Positions 61,101 through 64,000 of a stretch of 64,000 nucleotides of DNA are shown here, piece by piece. Each line of letters begins with the position of its first letter. Positions within the stretch are counted from its first letter, which is position 1. Below the pieces are notes generated by a model, which saw only the letters and a list, made by a program, of their open reading frames with translations, did no database searches and was not told the DNA's origin. The position numbers and the translations under genes are program-made. The stretch is from Mytilisepta virgata (lineage: Eukaryota; Mollusca; Bivalvia; Mytilida; Mytilidae), in contig CM051512.1 of NCBI GenBank assembly GCA_028015205.1, forward strand, positions 23,839,139-23,903,138, written 5' to 3'.

Positions 61101-63577
61101 AATAACTCTTAAATGGGTTTTGGAATTTTCTTCAAAATTTCAGGGTAGGTAGATCTTGTCATGCTGATCAATTTTACCCCGTCAGATTTTCGATATCTTT
61201 AACGGGTTTTGAGTTATCGCAATAATTTCCGAATTTACAGTAATAGGAATCTAACATTTCTTAAAGTCATTTGGTGTTTGACATACATTGTAGTATTATT
61301 ATTTTCATTATATTACTATTTAGACATTAAGTATCCAACAGGCAACATTCAATCAGGCAACATTAAGTATCCAACAGGCAACATTCAATCTATTCATAAC
61401 TTACTTTGAGTGGTTTGGAATCTGATAGAATAAACCCTGTCTATAATAGCTGTTGTATTCCAATCAACAACATTTCCCTCCATTGGTTCTGATGTGCTAA
61501 TTTTATAAGTTTTTGTCGGGCAAGTATTTTGTCTGAAATCTGCGTGATCATCTGTGGATGGATCGTACGTTGAATCACATGACGTATATCCTAATATATC
61601 TCTACCATTGTCATACCTATTAACATTTAAACAAAATTCAAAATGTTTAATAGTTTTATACCAAATGAACAATACTTTTTATGGTAAAATGATTTTAAGC
61701 CAGAGACATATCATGAGAATTTGAAAAGGGGGCCCACTGGAGGTCTGCCCTATCAGAGTACCGGTATAAATCAAATTTCAATATATGTCATAAACTTTAA
61801 TCATCCACGCATGACATTTCCAATATTTGATACAGAATTCAGGGTTCACATCAAGAGATTACAGTTATTTCAAATTTTCTATCAAATTTTTAAAATTTGA
61901 ACAAAAGAATTACTATGGTCGAACATTCACACTATGCATGGAATGATTACAGTCAAATTATTAATTACATTTTGACATTAATAGTTCAAACTTCTTCAAC
62001 AATGATGGGTATGTTTAACTCGTTTCAAGTTTCTAAAATTTTATTATTTAGAACTACATTAACTCAACATAATTGTCACATGGGTGTTTGAAGAACCAAT
62101 GTTTTACTGTAAATTATAATACTACATACCATCCTATCAGGTCACCATGAATTACTGTTATCTGTGATGCTGTAGATATAGTGACTGTTCTGTATCCAGT
62201 AGCTTAAATAGAATTAAAATAGAAACGAGATAAAATTAATCTAGTGATCACACATGGCTGGCCTAAACCCAGCAGTTTTCATTAAATCATTGGACATAAC
62301 ATTACTATTGTAATGGTTGAATTTAAATCCAAAAAATCTATCCTGAATGGTTAATAGCAGAAGATAAGAAATTGAAAGCAATTTGATGAAGTACTAATTC
62401 TATTATCAAAAATGTCAAGGAAATACAGACAGTAAACAGACAAGTGAATTGCTTTCACCTTTATTTACTACTGCAAAGCACCATGTTAAAATTTTATATC
62501 GCTACTTCAAGTCATGCTCTTGTAATCAACTGGAAATTTTCTAACATTATTTTTAATTCAAGGGCCATAACTCTGCAACAGTAAAACTAAAAGTGACAAA
62601 ACTAAACTTGGTTTTAATTTATTGTTCCATAGCATTGTGCTAAATCAAGATTTTCCTCAAGTTCTATTCTTGTTATTATCTATAAACCTTTAATCTCAGC
62701 ATTTTGGGTTAAATCAAGGGGCATAACTTTGAATGAGTAAAAGAAAAAATCACCAAATAAAAATCTGACCTGTATCTAACAGTCATTATTTTTATGCTAG
62801 TTCAAGCAGTATTTTTCTATTATCATAAAAAAACTTCCAATTTCAGCAGTTTCAATTATAGAAATGATATACCTTTATAAAAATAAAAGCCAAACTTTCT
62901 AAAACTGAAATGACTTCTATTAAATGTTCAATAGCAGCAACTGTAAAAACATTTAAACCATTAGACAAATTGTACCAACGGGAAACCAAAAGTATGACAT
63001 ATGGATCAATGTTGGATGACAGATTAAATAGAGGTTATTGTCTATTAAATATACCACTCCCCCTCAAAAAAGGGTTATAAATACACAATAGCAATATTTA
63101 TTATAAGGCAATGTAATATTCCCTGTATAACGTAACAAAAAACGGGTGTGCAATATTCGCCAATATTACACAGAGTGCAATACTGCATTGTAAGGACCAT
63201 GTTTTTGATAGTTTTTCATGTTATTCCCGGGATCTGATCGGTGTTGCCATACAATAAAGGTTTATTGCACGAAATTTGTAAATATTATAGGGCAGAATAT
63301 CATATCGGATTTGCAAACTCGTGCAATATTACATTCTACTCGGGGCAGTATTTCCCGATATTTGTGCAATAACCCTATATTATCTTACCCGTAACAGATA
63401 TTGTATTTGTTCCAACAACCTCGTACAAGTGGTACAGATGATTGTCTCCTGGATGAATTGTCTTTCTCCAAACAATCACTTTAAGTGTTCCAGTATTTTT
63501 GGCAACAAACCTCCATTGTCTTATTTTACCACAACAGGTAATCTCATCAATTTCACTTGCCAATAGAACAGCATTTC
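30069..63577 (-). CDS. Gene A: multidomain lectin/TSP1/cadherin-like surface protein (5' end outside window)
   Basis: Joined minus-strand exons: 63577-63389, 62202-62130, 61616-61405, 60441-60268, 59382-59249, 57950-57794, 56565-56419, 55737-55441, 54525-54346, 53417-53016, 52137-51934, 50793-50719, 47179-47009, 44210-44129, 39899-39682, 38354-38181, 37418-37285, 31442-31283, 30753-30598, 30181-30069. All acceptors are AG, all donors GT, and every phase matches. About 1150 residues are encoded here. Domain order: CCG domain, two cadherin-like domains, SUEL-like lectin, TSP1, unknown Cys-rich domain, TSP1, linker, CCG domain, two cadherin-like domains, hydrophobic C-terminus. N-glycosylation sequons are frequent. 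I do not recognise a named orthologue; a cell-surface or secreted adhesion/recognition role is inferred from the domains. The start codon is to the right of the window, probably with a signal-peptide exon like that of gene B. Confidence 0.8.
30290..30445. mobile_element. pogo-like MITE, degenerate copy
   Basis: Contains TTCGAGATAGAAGAAAATTTGA, TCGTCTCATCCGGAAAATCGA and a right end GAGTGGACTGTAT, in the same order as the better-preserved copy at 56661-56835. It lies between the last exon and penultimate exon of gene A. Confidence 0.5.
30598..30753 (-). CDS. Gene A exon: second half of cadherin-like domain, module 2
   Basis: 156 bp, phase 1-1. Encodes [10 protein letters not shown]...[15 protein letters not shown] then R-V-E-I-T-S and a Ser/Asp-rich stalk. 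It aligns with exon 56419-56565 ([12 protein letters not shown]). Compared with that copy it gains a cysteine (I-S-C-S). Confidence 0.75.
31283..31442 (-). CDS. Gene A exon: first half of cadherin-like domain, module 2
   Basis: 160 bp, phase 0-1. Starts P-P-T-F-P-D-M, then [17 protein letters not shown]. The paralogue 57794-57950 has P-P-V-F-T-D-L and L-D-D-A-D-N-D-T at these places. The acidic DxD calcium-site residues are therefore lost here and a cysteine (I-N-C-S) is gained, perhaps pairing with the cysteine in the next exon. Confidence 0.75.
31519..31797 (+). mobile_element. tRNA-derived SINE
   Basis: The head has a Pol III A-box-like TGGTGTAAAGGTTAGCGC and a B-box GGTTCGAATCC at tRNA spacing. 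A body with TGTTAAGGGAGAGCAACACC and an AAATAAATAAG tail follow. The tRNA-like head does not fold as a full tRNA and merges into the body, so this is a SINE, not a tRNA gene. Confidence 0.7.
32457..34260. repeat. Subterminal direct repeats of Ginger, second unit interrupted
   Basis: A unit of about 68 bp starts AGTCACATGGTTCATAA, includes CACCTGTAATGAAAACTTAA and ends AGTACACACAGGTGTTT. It occurs at 32457-32525 and begins again at 32528. The second copy is split by the HINE-like insertion, and its remainder (ACCTGTAAAGAAATTTAAAA, GTACACACAGGTGTG) is at 34226-34260. Confidence 0.65.
32547..34212. mobile_element. HINE-like tandem-monomer element nested in Ginger, copy 6
   Basis: Begins AGAGGCTCTAGAGAGCCTG and GCTCACCTGGC. 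Monomers carry GGCGGCCATTTTGAATTTTC, GATCGGCACCAATTTCAC and CATTTCTGCCAAGTTTGGTTG. It ends in an 11-unit (GAC)n-like run (34100-34155), GCAAAGTGATGACA, AGCTCACATGGCC, the TTTTAGG hairpin and GGTGAGCTAA. The Arg-rich minus-strand open frame here comes only from the trinucleotide run. Confidence 0.75.
34281..36798 (+). CDS. Ginger transposase (Gypsy-like integrase), three exons, intact
   Basis: Exons 34281-34341, 34722-36100 and 36544-36798 join in frame to about 564 residues. Start is [10 protein letters not shown]. The integrase zinc-binding H2C2 is at about His73, His79, Cys109 and Cys112. The DDE core has Asp142 (I-D-L-I-G-P-F), Asp207 (S-D-N-G-G-E-F) and Glu243 (N-G-R-C-E-R), the last two separated by 35 residues as in integrases. 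A basic C-terminal DNA-binding-like region follows (W-L-G-P-Y), then an acidic linker, then exon 3 ending K-K-T-K-D-V. Splice sites: ACAG|GTAAGT, TTTTTTCAG, GTT|GTAAGT, TTCTGTAG. The closest general relatives I know are Ginger transposases and the KRBA2/GIN1-type host genes derived from them. A polyadenylation signal AATAAA lies at 36853. It catalyses cut-and-paste DNA transposition (family knowledge). Confidence 0.85.
34438..34672. repeat. TATAATATTATG palindromic-core array in Ginger intron 1
   Basis: About ten units of roughly 20-24 bp built on ACTATAATATTATG followed by GTATCAAT, ATGACAGC or similar. The TAATATTA core is self-complementary. Confidence 0.75.
36141..36352. mobile_element. 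MITE (TAGATTCTCATCC ends), copy B, in Ginger intron 2
   Basis: Left end AAAATAATTCCTAGATTCTC, continuing ATCC, and right end GGGATGAGAATCTAGGTTAT are inverted repeats. It lies 40 bp after the exon 2 donor. If intron 2 is retained, translation stops at 36146-36148, inside this left terminus. Confidence 0.7.
36891..37068. repeat. Subterminal inverted repeat at the Ginger right end
   Basis: ATAATATTTGTTCCTCGGAA with TTTTTGTTATGTAATAATTG at 36891-36936 is repeated inverted at 37022-37068 (CAATTATTATATAACAAAAA, TTCCGAGGAACAAATATTAT). The segment can fold into a hairpin with arms of about 46 bp. Confidence 0.8.
37285..37418 (-). CDS. Gene A exon: cadherin-like domain 1 second half, module 2
   Basis: 134 bp, phase 1-0, the same length as paralogue 59249-59382. 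Ends [20 protein letters not shown]. The A-x-D-S...TVTI pattern is the last strand region of cadherin repeats. Confidence 0.75.
37614..37795. repeat. Cluster of GCAAGCTTGCGGCAAAC-type palindromic words
   Basis: At least seven forward or inverted occurrences of TTTGCCGCAAAC, GCAAGCTTGC, GCGGCAAGCTT and TTTGC(A/T)AG lie within about 180 bp. No element boundary was recognised. Confidence 0.6.
38181..38354 (-). CDS. Gene A exon: cadherin-like domain 1 first half, module 2
   Basis: 174 bp, phase 1-1, the same length as paralogue 60268-60441. Starts [11 protein letters not shown] and contains [12 protein letters not shown] then D-N-D-T-Y-F-Y-F-D. Acidic clusters fit calcium-site positions of cadherin-like folds. 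The donor is GTACGT, chosen because the overlapping GTAAGC would break the phase. Confidence 0.75.
38355..39681. other. Gene A intron, repeats of uncertain type
   Basis: Between about 38800 and 39240 a segment rich in ATATCAGCCC / TGATATGGG words has a counterpart at 50430-50640. 39510-39660 matches the dispersed repeat at 9300-9600. No exon expected, since neighbouring exon phases join directly. Confidence 0.45.
39682..39899 (-). CDS. Gene A exon: CCG domain third part, module 2
   Basis: 218 bp, phase 2-1. Completes W-Y-D-W-G-A-N-I-L and contains [11 protein letters not shown] and G-N-V-V-N-W-N-G-T. It aligns with 61405-61616 ([29 protein letters not shown]). Confidence 0.8.
40111..40511 (+). 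mobile_element. Foldback element with GGAGAATCT ends, copy 1
   Basis: A long internal palindrome: GAATTTCTCCACCTGAGATAG against the downstream inverted GGGTGGAGAAATTC, with CTCCTTCAGG and GAAGGAGAATCTGTTTCTCC as outer words. It ends GGGAGAAATTCTATAACAC. Same family at 51132-51508 (+) and 57183-57573 (-). Confidence 0.65.
40631..43121. mobile_element. HINE-like tandem-monomer element, copy 7 (longest)
   Basis: Starts AACTAGAGGCTCTCAAGAGCC. About ten monomers of roughly 167 bp are anchored by CATCTTGGTTGACAGTC or CATCTTGGTTCACAGTC at 41097, 41257, 41424, 41589, 41756, 41922, 42089 and 42256. It ends in (GACGACG)n, CCAAGTGATGAGAAAAGCTC, a CCCTTTGGG hairpin and TCAGGTGAGCTAAAA. Repeated short plus-strand open frames such as those at 41192 and 41536 are copies of the monomer, not genes. 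Confidence 0.8.
43256..44105. mobile_element. HINE-like tandem-monomer element, copy 8
   Basis: Starts ACAAGAGAATTGAACCTG and GCTCACCTGAC. Monomers of about 160 bp carry GCGGCCATATTAGTTGTCCG, GAAATATGCAAACTT and AAGTTACAGTTCATTTGGC. It ends AAAGTGATGACAAAAGCTCA and CAAGGTCAGCTAAAA. Its end lies only 23 bp inside the intron from the exon at 44129-44210. Confidence 0.7.
44129..44210 (-). CDS. Gene A exon: CCG domain second part, module 2
   Basis: 82 bp, phase 1-2. Encodes [11 protein letters not shown] then [11 protein letters not shown]. Aligns with exon 62130-62202 ([11 protein letters not shown]) and is 9 bp longer. Confidence 0.75.
44390..45750. other. Gene A intron, AT-rich
   Basis: No repeat boundary or exon recognised. 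The open frame at 44932-45126 has no supporting context. Confidence 0.5.
45754..46152. mobile_element. TTAAGGATG MITE, copy 3 (inverted)
   Basis: Ends TTAAGGATGCTCGCTGGTC and GACCAGCGATCATCCTTAA, 399 bp, in the opposite orientation to copies 1, 2 and 4. Confidence 0.85.
46459..46800. mobile_element. HINE-like tandem-monomer element, copy 9 (5' part)
   Basis: Begins TTGTGTCGCTCACCTG and has diverged monomers (AATGGCCATGTTTTTT; GAAAGACCTCAAAAGAATCA; TTCTTTGTTAAACTGAGTTC). It breaks off after GCTGGCAGCC without the 3' hairpin. Confidence 0.5.
47009..47179 (-). CDS. Gene A exon: CCG domain first part, module 2
   Basis: 171 bp, phase 1-1. Starts G-N-A-Y-I-L-E-S-D, then [25 protein letters not shown], and V-V-G-T-N-A-V. 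It aligns with 63389-63577. The C-C-G...W-x-F...G-T-L-x-(F/V)-x-V-W-R pattern looks like a beta-sandwich domain seen in unnamed extracellular invertebrate proteins; I have no family name for it. Confidence 0.8.
47405..47520 (+). mobile_element. 5'-truncated SINE
   Basis: Contains GGCTTCCTCCACCAATAAAA, ACTGGCTGCCACAAAATAGCC and AAATGTGCTGAAAACAGTGT with a (AAAC)n tail, as in the full SINE at 56085-56348. It is flanked by CTCTGGGTAAGT (47393-47404) and CTTTGGGTAAGT (47521-47532), a 12-bp target duplication with one mismatch. Confidence 0.7.
47653..49705. repeat. 26-bp minisatellite GAGAATCTCAGGATAAACAA, split by a transposon
   Basis: Unit GAGAGAATCTCAGGATAAAC plus AATAAA. About three units occur at 47653-47726 and about fourteen at 49338-49705. 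The two blocks are one array interrupted by the HINE-like element at 47727-49337. Minus-strand open frames of repeated Y-P-E-I-L-S-L-L type are repeat shadows. Confidence 0.85.
47727..49337. mobile_element. HINE-like tandem-monomer element, copy 10, inside the minisatellite
   Basis: Starts CTAGAGGCTCTCAAGAGCCTG. Monomers of about 167 bp carry GGATCGGCTACAAAGTAACAA, CACTTGGTCAGCACCTCATA and CCCCGCTGGCGGCCATCTTGG (at 48148, 48306, 48473, 48636, 48803, 48971 and 49138). It ends GACGACGACGGACGCCAAGTG, a GGCCCTTTGGGCC hairpin and AGGTGAGCTAA. Junctions with the array show no target duplication. Confidence 0.85.
49990..50385. mobile_element. Short element with TGTGTCGCCTGCGGA inverted ends
   Basis: The left end TGTGTCGCCTGCGGACG is mirrored by TCCGCAGGTGACACA at the right. 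Between them lie two direct units of about 165 bp (TGCACACCTTTGCATTAAGG; AGAGAAAGTTTCATCAAATT; GAGTAGTTGAGGATAGAA) and a GACGATGCAAGACGCAAGACG stretch. Class unknown. Confidence 0.6.
50430..50645. repeat. GATATGGG/CCCATATC palindromic repeat
   Basis: Multiple TGATATGGGTATGATAT and CCCATATCATA words and a perfect CAGCGGGAT...ATCCCGCTG stem at about 50605-50630. Similar words at 38800-39240. Confidence 0.5.
50719..50793 (-). CDS. Gene A exon: short acidic linker
   Basis: 75 bp, phase 1-1. Encodes [18 protein letters not shown] then P-V-N-E-T-E-E and joins TSP1 to the CCG domain. One cysteine and two sequons (N-L-T, N-E-T). It may be the first strand of the CCG domain. Confidence 0.7.
51132..51508 (+). 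mobile_element. Foldback element with GGAGAATCT ends, copy 2
   Basis: Starts ATATAGATTCTCCTTCAGG and ends ATAGGAGAAATTCCATTAC. It contains the same internal palindrome as 40111-40511, with CCACCCGAGATAGTTTAACT opposite ATCTAACTATCGAGGGTGG. Confidence 0.65.
51934..52137 (-). CDS. Gene A exon: second TSP1 domain
   Basis: 204 bp, phase 1-1. Starts [18 protein letters not shown], then R-T-R-Y-C and F-S-C-G-Q...T-R-E-C-L and R-Y-C-T. The WxxWxxW ladder and cysteine spacing are typical. Proline replaces the Ser/Thr of Cxx(S/T)CG, so the usual O-fucose site is absent here, unlike in the other two TSP1 exons. Confidence 0.85.
52138..53015. other. Gene A intron between TSP1 and the Cys-rich exon
   Basis: A segment at about 52800-52970 (CAGTCAAACCTGCTTTCAAGG ... 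ATAAAGGACACCTGCTTATTA) looks like an old dispersed repeat, also glimpsed at 28130-28220. The rest is unremarkable. Confidence 0.4.
53016..53417 (-). CDS. Gene A exon: unrecognised Cys/Trp/Tyr-rich domain
   Basis: 402 bp, phase 1-1, about 134 residues in one exon between the two TSP1 exons. Ten cysteines and many aromatics: [61 protein letters not shown]. The even cysteine count suggests disulfides in an extracellular fold. No family comes to mind, and its single symmetric exon makes it a movable unit. Confidence 0.75.
53807..54200. mobile_element. TTAAGGATG MITE, copy 4
   Basis: The right end GACCAGCGAGCATCCTTAA is intact; the left end is altered (TAATAAAGGATAATCGCTGG). The interior matches copies 1-3. 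Confidence 0.8.
54346..54525 (-). CDS. Gene A exon: first TSP1 domain
   Basis: 180 bp, phase 1-1. [21 protein letters not shown] then N-C-S-N-P, K-D-C-Q-D-S and R-C-N-T-Q-H-C. Both the WxxW and CxxSCG modification motifs are intact. It is the direct counterpart of gene B exon 2763-2942. Confidence 0.85.
55025..55138. repeat. Long hairpin-forming inverted repeat
   Basis: AAAGTTAAGATTTCAGATTC with AAATTTG at 55025-55050 is repeated inverted as CAAATTTGAATCTGAAATCT with TAACTT near 55105-55132. Partially complementary ATAAAAATGA-type words extend the stem inward. Confidence 0.8.
55441..55737 (-). CDS. Gene A exon: SUEL-like (Gal_Lectin) domain
   Basis: 297 bp, phase 1-1. Starts [11 protein letters not shown], then [36 protein letters not shown]. 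Six cysteines. It matches gene B exon 10988-11275, where this domain directly follows the signal peptide. As there, the DPC motif of typical rhamnose-binding lectins is not conserved. Confidence 0.75.
56085..56348 (+). mobile_element. Complete tRNA-derived SINE with target duplication
   Basis: The A-box-like TGACCGAGTGGTTTAGG and B-box AGTTCGAATCTC give a leucine/serine-tRNA-like head. The body contains CTTCCTCCACCAATAAAAAC and ATAGCCAAATGTGCTGAAAA, with an (AAAC)n tail. A perfect 11-bp duplication ATGTCTTATAG flanks it (56074-56084 and 56349-56359). The body resembles conserved central domains of molluscan SINEs. Confidence 0.85.
56419..56565 (-). CDS. Gene A exon: cadherin-like domain 2 second half, module 1
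   Basis: 147 bp, phase 1-1. [34 protein letters not shown]. The D-x-D-F-D and V-D-D-G-T-D groups sit where cadherin repeats bind calcium. Confidence 0.75.
56661..56835. mobile_element. pogo/Tigger-like MITE
   Basis: 175 bp. Left end CAGTCGACTCTCGTTATCTC, right end GAGATAACGAGAGTCAACTG, flanked by TA on both sides. These termini match the CAGT...CTCG..ATCTC pattern of pogo-type Tc1/mariner elements. Non-coding. Confidence 0.8.
57183..57573 (-). mobile_element. Foldback element with GGAGAATCT ends, copy 3
   Basis: Inverted copy of the family at 40111 and 51132. It runs from TTTCTCCTATTCCTGACG to GAAGGAGAATCTATA, with a central GCTCGCTAGAGGCTCGCGTG loop region between palindromic arms. Confidence 0.65.
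57794..57950 (-). CDS. Gene A exon: cadherin-like domain 2 first half, module 1
   Basis: 157 bp, phase 0-1. [33 protein letters not shown]. The PPVF start and DxDND acidic group fit a cadherin or cadherin-like repeat. Confidence 0.75.
58365..58525 (+). mobile_element. SINE 3' fragment
   Basis: TTGTTAAGGGAGATAACTGA and AAGGCATAAAACACTATTCAATCAATCAATC resemble 3' ends of molluscan SINEs with (AATC)n tails. A related TGTTAAGGGAGAGCAAC word occurs in the SINE at 31519. No head or target duplication identified. Confidence 0.4.
59249..59382 (-). CDS. Gene A exon: cadherin-like domain 1 second half, module 1
   Basis: 134 bp, phase 1-0. [29 protein letters not shown]. It shares [12 protein letters not shown] with module 2 exon 37285-37418. 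Confidence 0.75.
59622..60010. mobile_element. MITE (AATTAATT...CATCC ends), copy C
   Basis: Left AACTTAATTAGAGATTATCA, continuing TCC, mirrors right GATGATAACTGATTAATTAA. The interior carries GGGGCAGGTGGGAGGATTTT and GGGGCGGCCTGATTTTTTAG, as in copy A at 16431. Confidence 0.65.
60268..60441 (-). CDS. Gene A exon: cadherin-like domain 1 first half, module 1
   Basis: 174 bp, phase 1-1. [37 protein letters not shown]. The P-V-F...Y...I-P opening is typical of cadherin repeats. Confidence 0.75.
60571..61200. mobile_element. HINE-like tandem-monomer element, copy 11 (3' end lost)
   Basis: Starts GTGGCTCACCAGAGCCTG and CGCTCACCTGGAG. Later units repeat AAAAAGGGCAATAACTCYTAA, ATGGGTTTTGG and TTTCAGGGTAGGTAGATCT at about 60940 and 61095 (period about 155 bp). 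No terminal hairpin seen. Confidence 0.55.
61405..61616 (-). CDS. Gene A exon: CCG domain third part, module 1
   Basis: 212 bp, phase 2-1. Completes the Trp codon: [43 protein letters not shown]. Its donor is CAAA|GTAAGT. Confidence 0.8.
62130..62202 (-). CDS. Gene A exon: CCG domain second part, module 1
   Basis: 73 bp, phase 1-2, the shortest internal exon apart from the 75-bp linker. [14 protein letters not shown], then [11 protein letters not shown]. The phase-2 boundary inside the I-G-W motif is also present in module 2. Confidence 0.75.
63071..63376. mobile_element. MITE with AGGGTTAT ends next to a splice donor
   Basis: Left AGGGTTATAAATACACAATA and right ATAACCCT with inward inverted words (CAATATT, GTGCAATA, GGGCAGTATTTCCC). 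The interior has many self-complementary AATATT/GCAATA words. The right end lies 12 bp inside the intron from the gene A donor at 63388-63387. Confidence 0.55.
63389..63577 (-). CDS. Gene A exon: CCG domain first part, module 1
   Basis: 189 bp, phase 1-1, the most upstream gene A exon visible. [43 protein letters not shown]. By analogy with 50719-50793, a linker exon should lie further right, outside the window. Confidence 0.8.
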
Positions 63578-64000
63578 CTGGAAAATAAAAAGTGGTATAT
63601 TTTATTGCATTTCCATATATCTAGCTCAGATTTTTATTGTTGTATCTGTCAGATTTTGTGTGTATATACTTGCATCTAATTTGATGTCACTTATTGATAA
63701 GTGCCAAATTTCACATGGCACAATTTGAGCAAAGTCAGTAACATATTAATCAGTGGTTTTGAAGAATTCAAAATGTATCAATCCTTTATCTAAATTTATT
63801 GTACGTATATTTCTGCTAATGGAGCTTGAGCACCAGTGATTAGGCCATGAAATCAACCATGAAAACTGAATTGCGTAGCAGCTAATGGGTCACATTTTCG
63901 AAAGCTTATAATGCATCTAATACACTGATACAGGTGTCATAAAATGTTGTTTCAGAAATCTCAGAAAATACAAATATTCAGAAAATTTTAAAACTCAAAA

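Overview
This is a eukaryotic nuclear window. It is AT-rich, has large introns with GT/AG splice sites, and is dense with dispersed repeats. The protein families and repeat types (SUEL-like lectin, TSP1 and cadherin-like mosaics, tRNA-derived SINEs, tandem-monomer elements ending in a hairpin plus GTGAGCTAA) suggest a mollusc, most likely a bivalve of mussel type. The species call is inference only.

Host genes. Two paralogous genes lie head to tail on the minus strand. Gene A (30069-63577, 5' end outside the window) has 20 recognisable exons whose phases all fit. In order it encodes: a domain here called CCG (three exons), two cadherin-like domains (four exons), a SUEL-like lectin domain, TSP1, an unrecognised Cys/Trp/Tyr-rich domain, a second TSP1, a short linker, a second copy of the same seven-exon CCG/cadherin/cadherin module, and a hydrophobic C-terminus with no cytoplasmic tail (GPI signal or membrane anchor). 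Gene B (2763-15608, 3' part outside the window) begins with a signal-peptide exon and continues with SUEL-like and TSP1 exons matching the middle of gene A. Most exon boundaries are phase 1, so modules can be duplicated or shuffled without breaking the frame. The products look like secreted or surface-anchored adhesion/recognition proteins.

Mobile DNA. A gene A intron holds an apparently complete plus-strand Ginger-type DNA transposon (32299-37091). It has TGTCA...TGACA ends, an AATG target duplication, and an intact three-exon integrase-like transposase of about 564 residues with H2C2 and D-D35-E residues in place. Other elements include: a Helentron/HINE-like family with internal monomers of about 167 bp (at least ten copies, one inside Ginger and one inside a 26-bp minisatellite); a related family with 145-150 bp monomers; a 400-bp MITE with TTAA ends (four copies); a 1.95-kb TTAA-flanked element with inverted repeats over 100 bp and a possible THAP remnant; a pogo-like MITE; SINEs, one with a perfect 11-bp target duplication; a frameshifted LINE 3' fragment; and several foldback families.

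Layout: 1-1030 octamer satellite; 2.7-15.6 kb gene B; 15.6-30 kb repeat-rich intergenic DNA; 30-63.6 kb gene A with transposon-filled introns. No rRNA, functional tRNA, CRISPR or prokaryotic operon was seen. Most other open frames are chance or repeat-derived.
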